Shown here: piece by piece, positions 38,201-45,974 of the stretch
Position numbering within the stretch: position 1 is the first letter of the stretch
Layout: the number at the start of each line of letters is the position of its first letter
NCBI RefSeq assembly: GCF_000426445.1
Contig: NZ_AUFJ01000014.1
Coordinates: 1-64,000, forward strand
Length of the DNA: 64,000 nucleotides
DNA from: Brevibacterium album DSM 18261
GTDB lineage: Bacteria; Actinomycetota; Actinomycetes; Actinomycetales; Brevibacteriaceae
Direction of reading: 5' to 3'
Notes under the pieces: model-generated
Databases searched by the model: none
Told to the model about the DNA's origin: nothing
Seen by the model: the letters and a program-made list of their open reading frames with translations, nothing else
Position numbers and translations under genes: made by a program

Positions 38201-38826
38201 GGCACATCGAGGGCGTGGGCTTCGACCTCTACGTCCGCCTCGTGGGCGAGGCTGTGGCGAACTTCCGCGGTGAGACCGCGGAGGAGGAGCCGGAGATGCG
38301 GATCGAGCTGCCCGTGGACGCGCACATCCCCACCGACTACGTCGAGCACGAGCGCCTGCGCCTGGAGGCGTACCGGAAGCTCGCGGCTGCCTCGGGGGAG
38401 GAGGAGATCCGGGAGGTGCTGGCCGAACTCACCGACCGCTACGGCCCGCCCCCGGCCTCCGTGGACGTGCTCGCGGACGTGGCGCGGCTGCGCATCCGGG
38501 CGCGCGCCTCGGGCGTCACGGACATCGTGGTGCAGGGCAACTTCATCCGGTTCGGGCCGGTCGGGGAGCTGCCGGATTCGCAGATCGCGAGACTCAAGCG
38601 GATGTACCCCAAATCGCTCATCAAGCCCGCCGTCCGTTCGATCCTCGTGCCCAAGCCGGTGGCGGGGAACGGCTTCGACCGAGCCGAGGTGGTCGACTCG
38701 GACATCCTCGCCTGGGCACGTGCGTTCCTCGATGCGATCCTGCCGGAGCCTGAGCCCGCAATCCCGGGTGAGGAGGCTGGGCAGGGGGGCGCTGTCGCGG
38801 CGACCGCGGGCGCCGAGGCCGGCTGA
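35212..38826 (+). CDS. mfd: Transcription-repair coupling factor
   Basis: The 1204-residue translocase displaces stalled RNA polymerase and recruits UvrA. The UvrB-like N-terminal module (RRGEFAVRGGIIDVFPP), the RNAP-interaction CarD-like domain (LAPGDHVVHEQHGVGRFVEM), the RecG-like motor (Walker A GDVGYGKTE, DEEQRFGV) and the TRCF C-terminal domain occur in order. Full length for the family. The GTG sits 6 nt after TAGACT. mazG overlaps the stop by 1 nt. Confidence 0.97.
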   Translation: MLSRLSDALTLPQFAAVREAVADGSSPGGSVSLVRGLWPALTAATARTGTVLAITATTREAEDLARALGDYLPEEAVAVFPSWETLPHERLSPRSDTVGTRLTVLRRLTHPEGEDIPLRVVVAPVRAALQPLVRGLGELEPLTLAAGDRADLTELAERLSALAYSRVDMVSRRGEFAVRGGIIDVFPPTADSALRIEFFDDEVEEIRRFSVADQRSQPAEAGEAVTLWAPPCREVLLTPEVRTRAAELAKTVPAAADMLTKIADGTAVEGMESLAPVLADGMEPLVAVLPAGTRVLAIEPERIAARAEDLVRTSEEFLQAAWESASDGAQAPIDLSAASFRTFEQTREAAGVLSLPWWEVGGFAADEELAAPGEDVFTVPAREPRGYAGDVEAILRDVRGLVHADWSVVVLTEGHGPGQRLVEVFADADVPAAFVEEPDFSAAARVEVATAAGFGGFVVDDLRLAVLTEADVLGRASAASTRDMRKLPARRRRNQVDPLNLAPGDHVVHEQHGVGRFVEMIQRTAGRGKDAHTREYLVIEYAPSKRGQPGDRLFVPSDSLDQVTRYVGGENPGLNKMGGADWAKTKSRARKAVKEIAGELVRLYSARQATQGHAYGPDSPWQRELEDAFHYVETPDQLTTIDEVKEDMMKSVPMDRLICGDVGYGKTEVAVRAAFKAIQEGKQVAVLVPTTLLVQQHFETFSERYSGFPVTVAALSRFQAKKESDRVVEGLRAGTIDLVIGTHRLLSGSVKFKDLGLVIIDEEQRFGVEHKETLKAMRADVDVLAMSATPIPRTLEMAVTGIREMSTLATPPEERHPVLTYVGRYEDRQVAAAIRRELMREGQVFYIHNKVQDIERVAGHIAELVPEARIGIAHGKMGEQRLEQVIVDFWERKYDVLVCTTIVETGIDIANANTLIIDRADRFGLSQLHQLRGRVGRGRERAYAYFLFPGDGTLTETAHDRLKTLAEHSELGAGMQVAMKDLEIRGAGNLLGGQQSGHIEGVGFDLYVRLVGEAVANFRGETAEEEPEMRIELPVDAHIPTDYVEHERLRLEAYRKLAAASGEEEIREVLAELTDRYGPPPASVDVLADVARLRIRARASGVTDIVVQGNFIRFGPVGELPDSQIARLKRMYPKSLIKPAVRSILVPKPVAGNGFDRAEVVDSDILAWARAFLDAILPEPEPAIPGEEAGQGGAVAATAGAEAG

Positions 38827-39650
38827 TGAGCGGCGGGCAGAGCCCCGGCGGCGTGGTTCCCGGCAACGAGGGGCGCGACAGCGAGGCAGCCGGCGCCGAG
38901 GCGCGCGGCGGCGAGGCTGCCGGCGCTCGGAGGGCCGACGGCGAGGCTGCCGGAGGTGAGGCCCCCGGGACGGGGCCTACCCCGGGCCCGTCCTGCCTGA
39001 AGGACGAGCCCCGCCTCGCACGGCGGGAGGGCGGCAGCCCGGACCCGCGCGATGTCCGGGAGCCCTGGGCCCGGCCGGAGACGGAGCAGCTGGACCTGCC
39101 CGCGCTGATGGCGTTCATCCGGGCGCGCTGTCCCTGGGCCTCGGCGCATACGCACGTGTCGCTGTCGCGGTATCTCGTCGAGGAATCAGCAGAGCTCCTG
39201 GCCGCGGAGGAGCACCTCTACGGGAGGCCGGCAGACGGAGCGGGTACGGCACACGATGCGGCGCGGCACGAGGAGGCGGTCGACGGCGTCGAGGGGGAGC
39301 TCGCCGATGTCCTCTACCAGGTGCTCTTCCACTCCGCGCTCCTCGACGATCACGAGGAGCGCGAGCCTGGAGAGACCTACGCCCGGGTGGAGACGCGGCT
39401 GGCGGCGAAGCTGGTCCGCAGGCACCCCCATGTCTTCGACTCGGAGCACCCGGTGCCGCTCGAGCAGGTGCAGTGCGCCTATCGTGGGGTGAAGGACCGG
39501 GAGAAGCGCACGGGCCTGTCCGCGCCCGAGCCGCCGGTTCCCGCACAGGTGCGTGCCCTGGCGCTCGTGCGCGATGCGCTCGCCGTGACGGAGCACAGGC
39601 TCGGGGAGGGAAGCGCACCGCGTTGGCCGGGTGAACGCCGCGGGCGATGA
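38826..39650 (+). CDS. mazG: MazG-type nucleoside triphosphate pyrophosphohydrolase
   Basis: The 274-residue protein belongs to the MazG all-alpha NTP pyrophosphohydrolases. CPW at 102-104, the metal ligands Glu119, Glu120 and Glu123 in RYLVEESAE, and ExxD (Glu158, Asp161) in GELADVLYQVLFHS are present. The first 80 residues are Gly/Ala/Glu-rich with repeats of the type EAAGAEARGGEAAG, which MazG enzymes lack; a later start is possible but no better codon is evident. Start overlaps mfd (TGATG). Order mfd-mazG is conserved in M. tuberculosis. Confidence 0.88.
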   Translation: MSGGQSPGGVVPGNEGRDSEAAGAEARGGEAAGARRADGEAAGGEAPGTGPTPGPSCLKDEPRLARREGGSPDPRDVREPWARPETEQLDLPALMAFIRARCPWASAHTHVSLSRYLVEESAELLAAEEHLYGRPADGAGTAHDAARHEEAVDGVEGELADVLYQVLFHSALLDDHEEREPGETYARVETRLAAKLVRRHPHVFDSEHPVPLEQVQCAYRGVKDREKRTGLSAPEPPVPAQVRALALVRDALAVTEHRLGEGSAPRWPGERRGR

Positions 39651-39692
39651 CCGGGCGACCGGACCGCGGAGCGCGCTCACTCCCCGCAGACT

Positions 39693-39728
39693 CGACAGGT
39701 TCCAGGAGACACGACAGATTCCAGGAGA
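39693..39728 (+). repeat. Tandem 17-bp repeat containing Shine-Dalgarno sequences
   Basis: CGACAGGTTCCAGGAGA (39693-39709) is repeated as CGACAGATTCCAGGAGA (39712-39728), differing at one base. Each copy has CCAGGAG; the second is the ribosome-binding site of the phosphatase gene at 39733. Confidence 0.65.
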
Positions 39729-39732
39729 GCAG

Positions 39733-40527
39733 ATGACCGCAGCATCAGGTTCCGAGGCCTTCTCCGCTCCCCGCATCCCGGTGAGCGGCACGTTCAACTT
39801 CCGCGACCTCGGCGGGCACCGGACTGCTGACGGCAGGCGGATCGCCACCGGCAGGCTGTTCCGGGCGGACGGCCTGGGTCGCCTCGACGACTCCTCGCAC
39901 ACGCTCATGTCGCAGCTGGGGATCAGGAGCGTGGTGGACCTGCGCGAGGAGCGCGAGGTGCACCATCTCCCGGATGCGCTGGGGGCGGGGCTGTTCGAGT
40001 ATGCGCACATGCCGCTGCTGGGCAACCGCTATATGCCGCTGGATCCGCAGAGCCCGCACCGTCTGGTCCTGGCCGACCATTCGCTGCCCGGACTCTACAG
40101 CGCGATGATCGAGGGCTCGGGCGCCCTCTTCACGCAGGTCATCACCCGGCTCGCAGAACAGGAGCAGGGAGCCTCGGTGTTCCACTGCTCCGCGGGCAAG
40201 GACCGGACGGGAATGATCGCGGCCTTCGTGCTCACGCTGGCAGGGGTGCGCCGCGACGACGTCATCGCGGACTACTCCCTCACGGAGCAGTACCTGGGCG
40301 AGGACTTCCTGCGTGCTCTCGGCCGGGACGTGGCCAGCGCAGGGATCGCCGAGCGGAACATCATGGCCACCGCCGCGCGTCCCGAATGGATGGCCGATGT
40401 GCTCGACCGGCTCGACCGTGAGTTCGACGGGGTGGAGGGGTACCTCGCGCACCACGGCCTGTCCGATGATGTGGCGGTCCGGCTGCGGGAGCGTCTCGTG
40501 GTGGACGCGGCGGCGGACGAGGGCTGA
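39733..40527 (+). CDS. Tyrosine-protein phosphatase (PtpB/DSP-like)
   Basis: The 264-residue protein has the P-loop HCSAGKDRTG (Cys152, Arg158) of the PtpB-type protein/lipid phosphatases, with the N-terminal FNFRDLGGHRTADGRRI and the helix EYLGEDFLRAL. No signal peptide is seen, so it is cytoplasmic or leaves by an unknown route, as PtpB does. CCAGGAG lies 6 nt before the ATG. Substrate unknown. Confidence 0.92.
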   Translation: MTAASGSEAFSAPRIPVSGTFNFRDLGGHRTADGRRIATGRLFRADGLGRLDDSSHTLMSQLGIRSVVDLREEREVHHLPDALGAGLFEYAHMPLLGNRYMPLDPQSPHRLVLADHSLPGLYSAMIEGSGALFTQVITRLAEQEQGASVFHCSAGKDRTGMIAAFVLTLAGVRRDDVIADYSLTEQYLGEDFLRALGRDVASAGIAERNIMATAARPEWMADVLDRLDREFDGVEGYLAHHGLSDDVAVRLRERLVVDAAADEG

Positions 40528-40652
40528 GCCCCGCTCCTGTCCCGACGCGGAAAGCGTTCGGGCGGAACGTCCCCGCGGCCCGCTGCGACTGCGACGTCGG
40601 GCCCGCTGCGACTGTAGGGGGGATGGCAGCAGGGGAACACTGACGAGGACGG

Positions 40653-41159
40653 TTACGCGGGTACGCCGGCAGGAGCCGGAGCGCTGTTCCGCGTGCGATC
40701 TCCGTCCCCGCGGGAGAGCCTGCGCATGAGCAGGACCCAGCCGGCCACGGCCAGGATCAGTCCCGCGGCGTACGCCGTCAGCCCGACGGGATGCGTCGCG
40801 GCCGTCTGCTGGATGAATCGCTCCGGGATCAGCACGGCGAAGGCGAACGCGATGAGCGTCCCCGCGTAGCTGCCGATCATGTTCCCCGCATGCCCGCGCC
40901 AGTCGCCCCGGCGGATCCGCCAGAGGCCGAGGGTGACGGTGCAGAGGGTGAAGACTGCGAGTGCGTGGAAGACGGTGATCCCGTGGCCGAAGATGAGCAG
41001 GCCGCTCACGCACGTGGCGTACATGAGGACCACCCAGGAGCGTCCGATGCGCCGGTGGAGCCGATCGCGGGAGCGTCTGATCATGTTGACCGGCCCGAGC
41101 ACGAGGGCTGCGAAGGCTGCCGTGGCATGGACGATGACGGTGACTGTGTGGAGTTCCAT
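40653..41159 (-). CDS. DUF2306 family membrane protein
   Basis: The 168-residue protein has four hydrophobic helices with conserved His residues (VIVHATAAF, RLHRRIGRSW, GHAGNMIGSY), the DUF2306 pattern. It is divergent from a MerR regulator whose likely operator overlaps its promoter, so its expression is probably inducible. AGAGGAG precedes the ATG. Function unknown. Confidence 0.87.
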   Translation of the reverse strand: MELHTVTVIVHATAAFAALVLGPVNMIRRSRDRLHRRIGRSWVVLMYATCVSGLLIFGHGITVFHALAVFTLCTVTLGLWRIRRGDWRGHAGNMIGSYAGTLIAFAFAVLIPERFIQQTAATHPVGLTAYAAGLILAVAGWVLLMRRLSRGDGDRTRNSAPAPAGVPA

Positions 41160-41167
41160 ACTCCTCT

Positions 41168-41195
41168 AGGATAGTGTCGCTACCCAATACGGCAA
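41168..41195 (-). promoter_or_regulatory. DUF2306 promoter with an overlapping operator dyad
   Basis: On the minus strand a -35 TTGCCG (41195-41190) and a -10 TATCCT (41173-41168) are 16 bp apart. The imperfect dyad GGATAGTGTCGCTACCC (41169-41185; 12 of 17 positions symmetric) covers the spacer and the -10. The divergent MerR gene makes it a likely MerR site. Confidence 0.5.
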
Positions 41196-41330
41196 CGTGG
41201 ACAGTGAGGGAGGCCCGCACTATCCGACCGGAGCCGTCCCGCCGTTGCCGCCGGCCCACACGGTCGGACTGCGCGGGACGGCGGGTGCGTGGCGTGCGGC
41301 GGGGAGTGGTGAGGAGAGGAGTGCGGTCCT

Positions 41331-42074
41331 GTGAGGCTGAGCGAGCTGGCGGCTGCGGCGGGGACGACGACTGCGAGTGTGAAGTTCTACATCCGCTCGG
41401 GTCTCCTGGCGCCCGGAGTCAAGCGGAACCAGACGACGGCGGTCTACGGAGAGCATCACCGGGAGCGCCTCGCCCTCATCCTCGGGGTGCGCGAGCGGAT
41501 CGGCTCCTCACTGGCGGAGATCGGCGCGCTCACCTCCGTCATCGACGACCCCGAGGCCGGACTGCTCGCGGTCATGGAGGCCGCGCAGACCCTTGCGGTG
41601 GGCGGCTGGGCGGGAGGCGCCGCAGAGCCTGCCCCGGAATCCGCCCCAGAGCCTGCCCCGGAATCCGCCGCAGGGCCTGTTGCAGGGACTGCCTCAGAGC
41701 CTGCCCCGGCCTCGGCGTCCGTGTCCGCGGTCATCGAGGCGCGGGGCTGGCCGGATGCGGACAGTGAGGCCCGCCGGGCCGCTGAGCGCGGGCTCGCCCG
41801 GGTCCGGAGCGGGGGAGCCTCGTGGAGTGAGGAGGCGCTGGGGACCATCGCCGAGGCGGTGGAGAGGATCGGGACGCTGGGCCTGGATCTCTCGGGCTCG
41901 CGCGAAAGGGTCGCCCTGGACGTCGCGGTGGGCACCTACGAGCTCTCCCGCGTGGTCGTGGACATGCTCCGCCTCGCGCAGACCTCGGAGAGCATCCGCC
42001 GGCAGCTGAGCACCACACCCCCGGCCCCGACCTCATCCCCGTTTGAGCATCCTGCCCCGTCATCCCCCGAGTGA
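41331..42074 (+). CDS. MerR family transcriptional regulator
   Basis: The 247-residue protein begins with a MerR winged-helix domain (MRLSELAAAAGTTTASVKFY to about 70) and continues with a long Ala/Pro/Glu-rich linker made of repeated PAPESAPE-like units (about 98-140). A helical C-terminal domain that would sense the ligand follows; no metal-binding Cys cluster is visible. The GTG has GAGAGGAG upstream. It is divergent from the DUF2306 gene. The stop codon lies inside a palindromic repeat. Confidence 0.88.
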   Translation: MRLSELAAAAGTTTASVKFYIRSGLLAPGVKRNQTTAVYGEHHRERLALILGVRERIGSSLAEIGALTSVIDDPEAGLLAVMEAAQTLAVGGWAGGAAEPAPESAPEPAPESAAGPVAGTASEPAPASASVSAVIEARGWPDADSEARRAAERGLARVRSGGASWSEEALGTIAEAVERIGTLGLDLSGSRERVALDVAVGTYELSRVVVDMLRLAQTSESIRRQLSTTPPAPTSSPFEHPAPSSPE

Positions 42075-42120
42075 GCGCTTCCTGTCGGTCCGGCGGCGTC
42101 AAGCCGACAGGAAGCGCTCA
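42072..42120. repeat. Palindromic intergenic element, copy 2
   Basis: Perfect 17-bp arms TGAGCGCTTCCTGTCGG (42072-42088) and their complement (42104-42120) enclose a 15-nt loop. The arm matches copy 1 at 19692-19742 except for two positions. The first three bases are the stop codon of the merR gene. Confidence 0.75.
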
Positions 42121-42276
42121 ACCGATGAGGGGCAGGGGGAGGGGGCAGGGTGAGGGGCAACAAGGGGGGCAGGGAGGCGGGGACAGGAGGTCCGACTACG
42201 ACGCCGGCCGGGGCGGGATGTGCACTAGGCTTTGAGGCGTCCGCGGACAGCACCGCCCCAAGGCGCACACATCTAA

Positions 42277-43566
<1,290 letters not shown>

Positions 43567-43653
43567 GCACACAGGCGGAACGCACGGGCCGGACGCGCCG
43601 GGCCGCACCCACGCGGCGCTGTACGTGCGAGAGGCCGAGCGGGCCCTCCGCGG

Positions 43654-43689
43654 CTTCGGGAGCGGTCTTGCGGCAGACTGCTCCCGAAG
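43654..43689 (+). terminator. eno terminator
   Basis: A 10-bp stem CTTCGGGAGC/GCTCCCGAAG holds a shorter inner pairing, about 90 nt after the eno stop. Confidence 0.6.
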
Positions 43690-43780
43690 TCTGTGCGGGC
43701 CTGCGACCAGCACAGACGCCTCTGCACCGCGGCATCGGCGCTGACACGCCGGAGGTCGGGCAATCCGCTCGCAGGCGTCG

Positions 43781-43812
43781 GGGGCACGGCACACTTGGGT
43801 GTGCCGTGCCCC
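43781..43812 (+). terminator. Terminator-like hairpin just upstream of ftsB
   Basis: A perfect 14-bp stem GGGGCACGGCACAC with its complement closes a 4-nt loop TTGG and is followed by TTCCTCCTTCCC. It ends 30 nt before the ftsB ATG, which is unusually close for a simple insulator and may be an attenuator. Confidence 0.6.
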
Positions 43813-43842
43813 TTCCTCCTTCCCACGGCCCGAGGTGAACCG

Positions 43843-44373
43843 ATGAGCAGACGCAGCGACAAGAGCCGCCCGGACCGCGGTCCAGGGCGCAGGGGCACCG
43901 GCGCCCGGCGCGCCGGCTCCGGCTGGCGGCCCGGCTCCTCGATCACGGATCCCGATGCCGCGGACGAGACCGCGGCGGGCAGGCGGCTCACCTACCGCTC
44001 CGCCGTCATCCTCGGGGCGCTGGTCATCGTGGGAGCGGGCCTGCTCAAGCCCATCGGCACGGGCCTGAGCCAGATGCAGCAGATCGCGGCGCTCGAGGCG
44101 GACATCGAGGCCACGCAGGGCGAGGTCGAGCAGCTGCGCGAGGAGCGGGCGAAGCTCGACGACCCGGAGCACATCGAGCGGCTCGCACGTGAGCGGATGG
44201 GCTATGTGCGCGAGGGCGAGAATGCCTATATCGTCGTCGGCGGGCCCGAGGCCGACGAGGCGAATGTGACCTCGTCCGCCGGAGCGTCCCGGACCACGCG
44301 CGCCCGCCCGTGGTACATCGAGCTCGCCGATTCCCTGCGCGCGGTCGGCTACGCATACGAGGAGGAACGGTGA
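43843..44373 (+). CDS. ftsB: FtsB/DivIC septum formation initiator
   Basis: The 176-residue divisome protein has a basic cytoplasmic N-terminus (1-50), one transmembrane helix (about 52-68), a coiled coil (75-105) and the family motif RLARERMGYVREGE (113-126). It would join the FtsQ-FtsL complex at the septum. GAGGTGA precedes the ATG. The stop overlaps the DUF501-PPX gene, matching Rv1024-Rv1025-Rv1026. Confidence 0.92.
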   Translation: MSRRSDKSRPDRGPGRRGTGARRAGSGWRPGSSITDPDAADETAAGRRLTYRSAVILGALVIVGAGLLKPIGTGLSQMQQIAALEADIEATQGEVEQLREERAKLDDPEHIERLARERMGYVREGENAYIVVGGPEADEANVTSSAGASRTTRARPWYIELADSLRAVGYAYEEER

Positions 44374-45878
44374 TCACCCCCTGCACCGACGCTGATCGCG
44401 AGCGCATCCGCGAACAACTGGGCCGGATGCCCCGCGGAGTGGTCGGCGTGGCCGCGCGCGCCGCGTCCACCGGAGAGCCGCTCGTGGTCGCGACCGCGCC
44501 CCGGCTGGAGGACGGCACGCCGTTCCCCACGACCTACTACCTCACGCACCCCGACTACGTGGCCGAGTGCTCGCGCATGGAGGCCGGCGGTGCGATGGCG
44601 GAGTTCTCCACGCTGCTGGCCGAGGACGAGGAGCTGCGCGCGGCCTATGCGCGCGCCCACACCGCTTACCTCGCCGACCGTGCGCGGATCGGTGCCGAGG
44701 CGGGCCTCGACGAGGTGGCCGAGGTGAAGGACTTCTCCGCGGGCGGGATGCCCACGCGCGTCAAGTGCCTCCACGCCCTCGTGGGCCACAGCCTCGCCGC
44801 CGGTCCCGGTGTGAACCCGGTGGGCGATCTCGCCCTGTCCCGGATGACGGGGGTGCCCGCGGTCGAACAGGACGCGACGTCGGCTGCTGCGCCGGCTGCG
44901 GCCCCGGCCGCTGCCGCGACTCCGGCGGAGACCGTGCGCACGGCGGCCTTCGACTGCGGCACGAACTCCCTGCGCCTGCTGGTGGCCGATGTCGCTCCCG
45001 ACGGCACGCTCACGGAGCTCGCCCGCGAGATGCGCGTGGTGCGCCTGGGGCAGGGCGTCGACGCGACGGGCGAGTTCGCGCCCGAGGCCCTCGAACGGAC
45101 CTTCGCGGTGTGCGAGGAGTACGCGCGGATCGTGGAGAGCCTCGCACCGCAGCGCAGGCGGTTCGTCGCGACCTCGGCCAGCCGCGATGTGCGAAACCGC
45201 GAGACCTTCATCGCGGGTGTGCGCGAGCGGCTGGGGATCGAGCCCGAGGTGATCGAGGGCGCCGAGGAGGCACAGCTGTCCTTCCGCGGGGCGACGGCGG
45301 GGCTCGATGCGCCCGGCCCGCACCTCGTCATGGACCTCGGCGGGGGGTCGACCGAGCTCGTAGTGGGCCTGGGCGGCGCCGAGACGGGGCATTCGATGAA
45401 TATCGGCTGCGTGCGGCTGTTCGAGCGCTGGCTGCGCCACGATCCGCCCACGGCCGAGGAGCTCGCCGCGCTCCGTGCCGATGTCGAACAGGCGTTCGCC
45501 GAGGCCTCCGCGCACGTGGACATCGCCTCGGCCCGCACCCTCGTGGGCGTGGCCGGGACGATCACCACGGTGGCGGCTGCCGTCCTCGAACTGCCCGCGT
45601 ACGACCGGGAGGCGATCCACGGCTCCGTGCTCGGCCGGGAGCAGATCGTCGCGGCCGCGGACCGCCTCGCCGCCATGACCGCGGAGGAGCGGCGCTCCCT
45701 GCCCTATATGCACCCCGGACGCGCCGATGTCATCGCCGCAGGAGCCCAGGTGTTCGCACGGCTCGTCGAGCTCATCGACGATGCGGTCGCGGGCGCCGGC
45801 GGGAGCCTCGAGATCCGGGTGAGCGAGTCCGACATCCTCGACGGGATCGCGCTGGGGCTCGCGGATCCGGCAGACTGA
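44370..45878 (+). CDS. DUF501 domain fused to exopolyphosphatase (Ppx/GppA)
   Basis: The 502-residue chain contains two proteins that are separate in M. tuberculosis (Rv1025 and Rv1026). Residues 1-165 are DUF501 (FPTTYYLTHPDYVAECSRME, TRVKCLHALVGH); 166-188 are an Ala/Pro linker; 190-500 are the sugar-kinase-fold Ppx/GppA domain with AFDCGTNSLRLLV, DLGGGSTEL and VGVAGTITT. There is no stop or frame change between them. The Ppx part would remove phosphate from polyphosphate or pppGpp. GAGGAGGA lies before the GTG, which overlaps ftsB. DUF501 is of unknown function. Confidence 0.93.
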   Translation: MITPCTDADRERIREQLGRMPRGVVGVAARAASTGEPLVVATAPRLEDGTPFPTTYYLTHPDYVAECSRMEAGGAMAEFSTLLAEDEELRAAYARAHTAYLADRARIGAEAGLDEVAEVKDFSAGGMPTRVKCLHALVGHSLAAGPGVNPVGDLALSRMTGVPAVEQDATSAAAPAAAPAAAATPAETVRTAAFDCGTNSLRLLVADVAPDGTLTELAREMRVVRLGQGVDATGEFAPEALERTFAVCEEYARIVESLAPQRRRFVATSASRDVRNRETFIAGVRERLGIEPEVIEGAEEAQLSFRGATAGLDAPGPHLVMDLGGGSTELVVGLGGAETGHSMNIGCVRLFERWLRHDPPTAEELAALRADVEQAFAEASAHVDIASARTLVGVAGTITTVAAAVLELPAYDREAIHGSVLGREQIVAAADRLAAMTAEERRSLPYMHPGRADVIAAGAQVFARLVELIDDAVAGAGGSLEIRVSESDILDGIALGLADPAD

Positions 45879-45974
45879 CTCGGAGGACACTGCACGGGGC
45901 CGGCTGTGCGGCAGGCCCGCACGCGCCGACCGCAGAGGGCCGACCGCACAGGGCCGACCGACGGGAGCGAGGGC

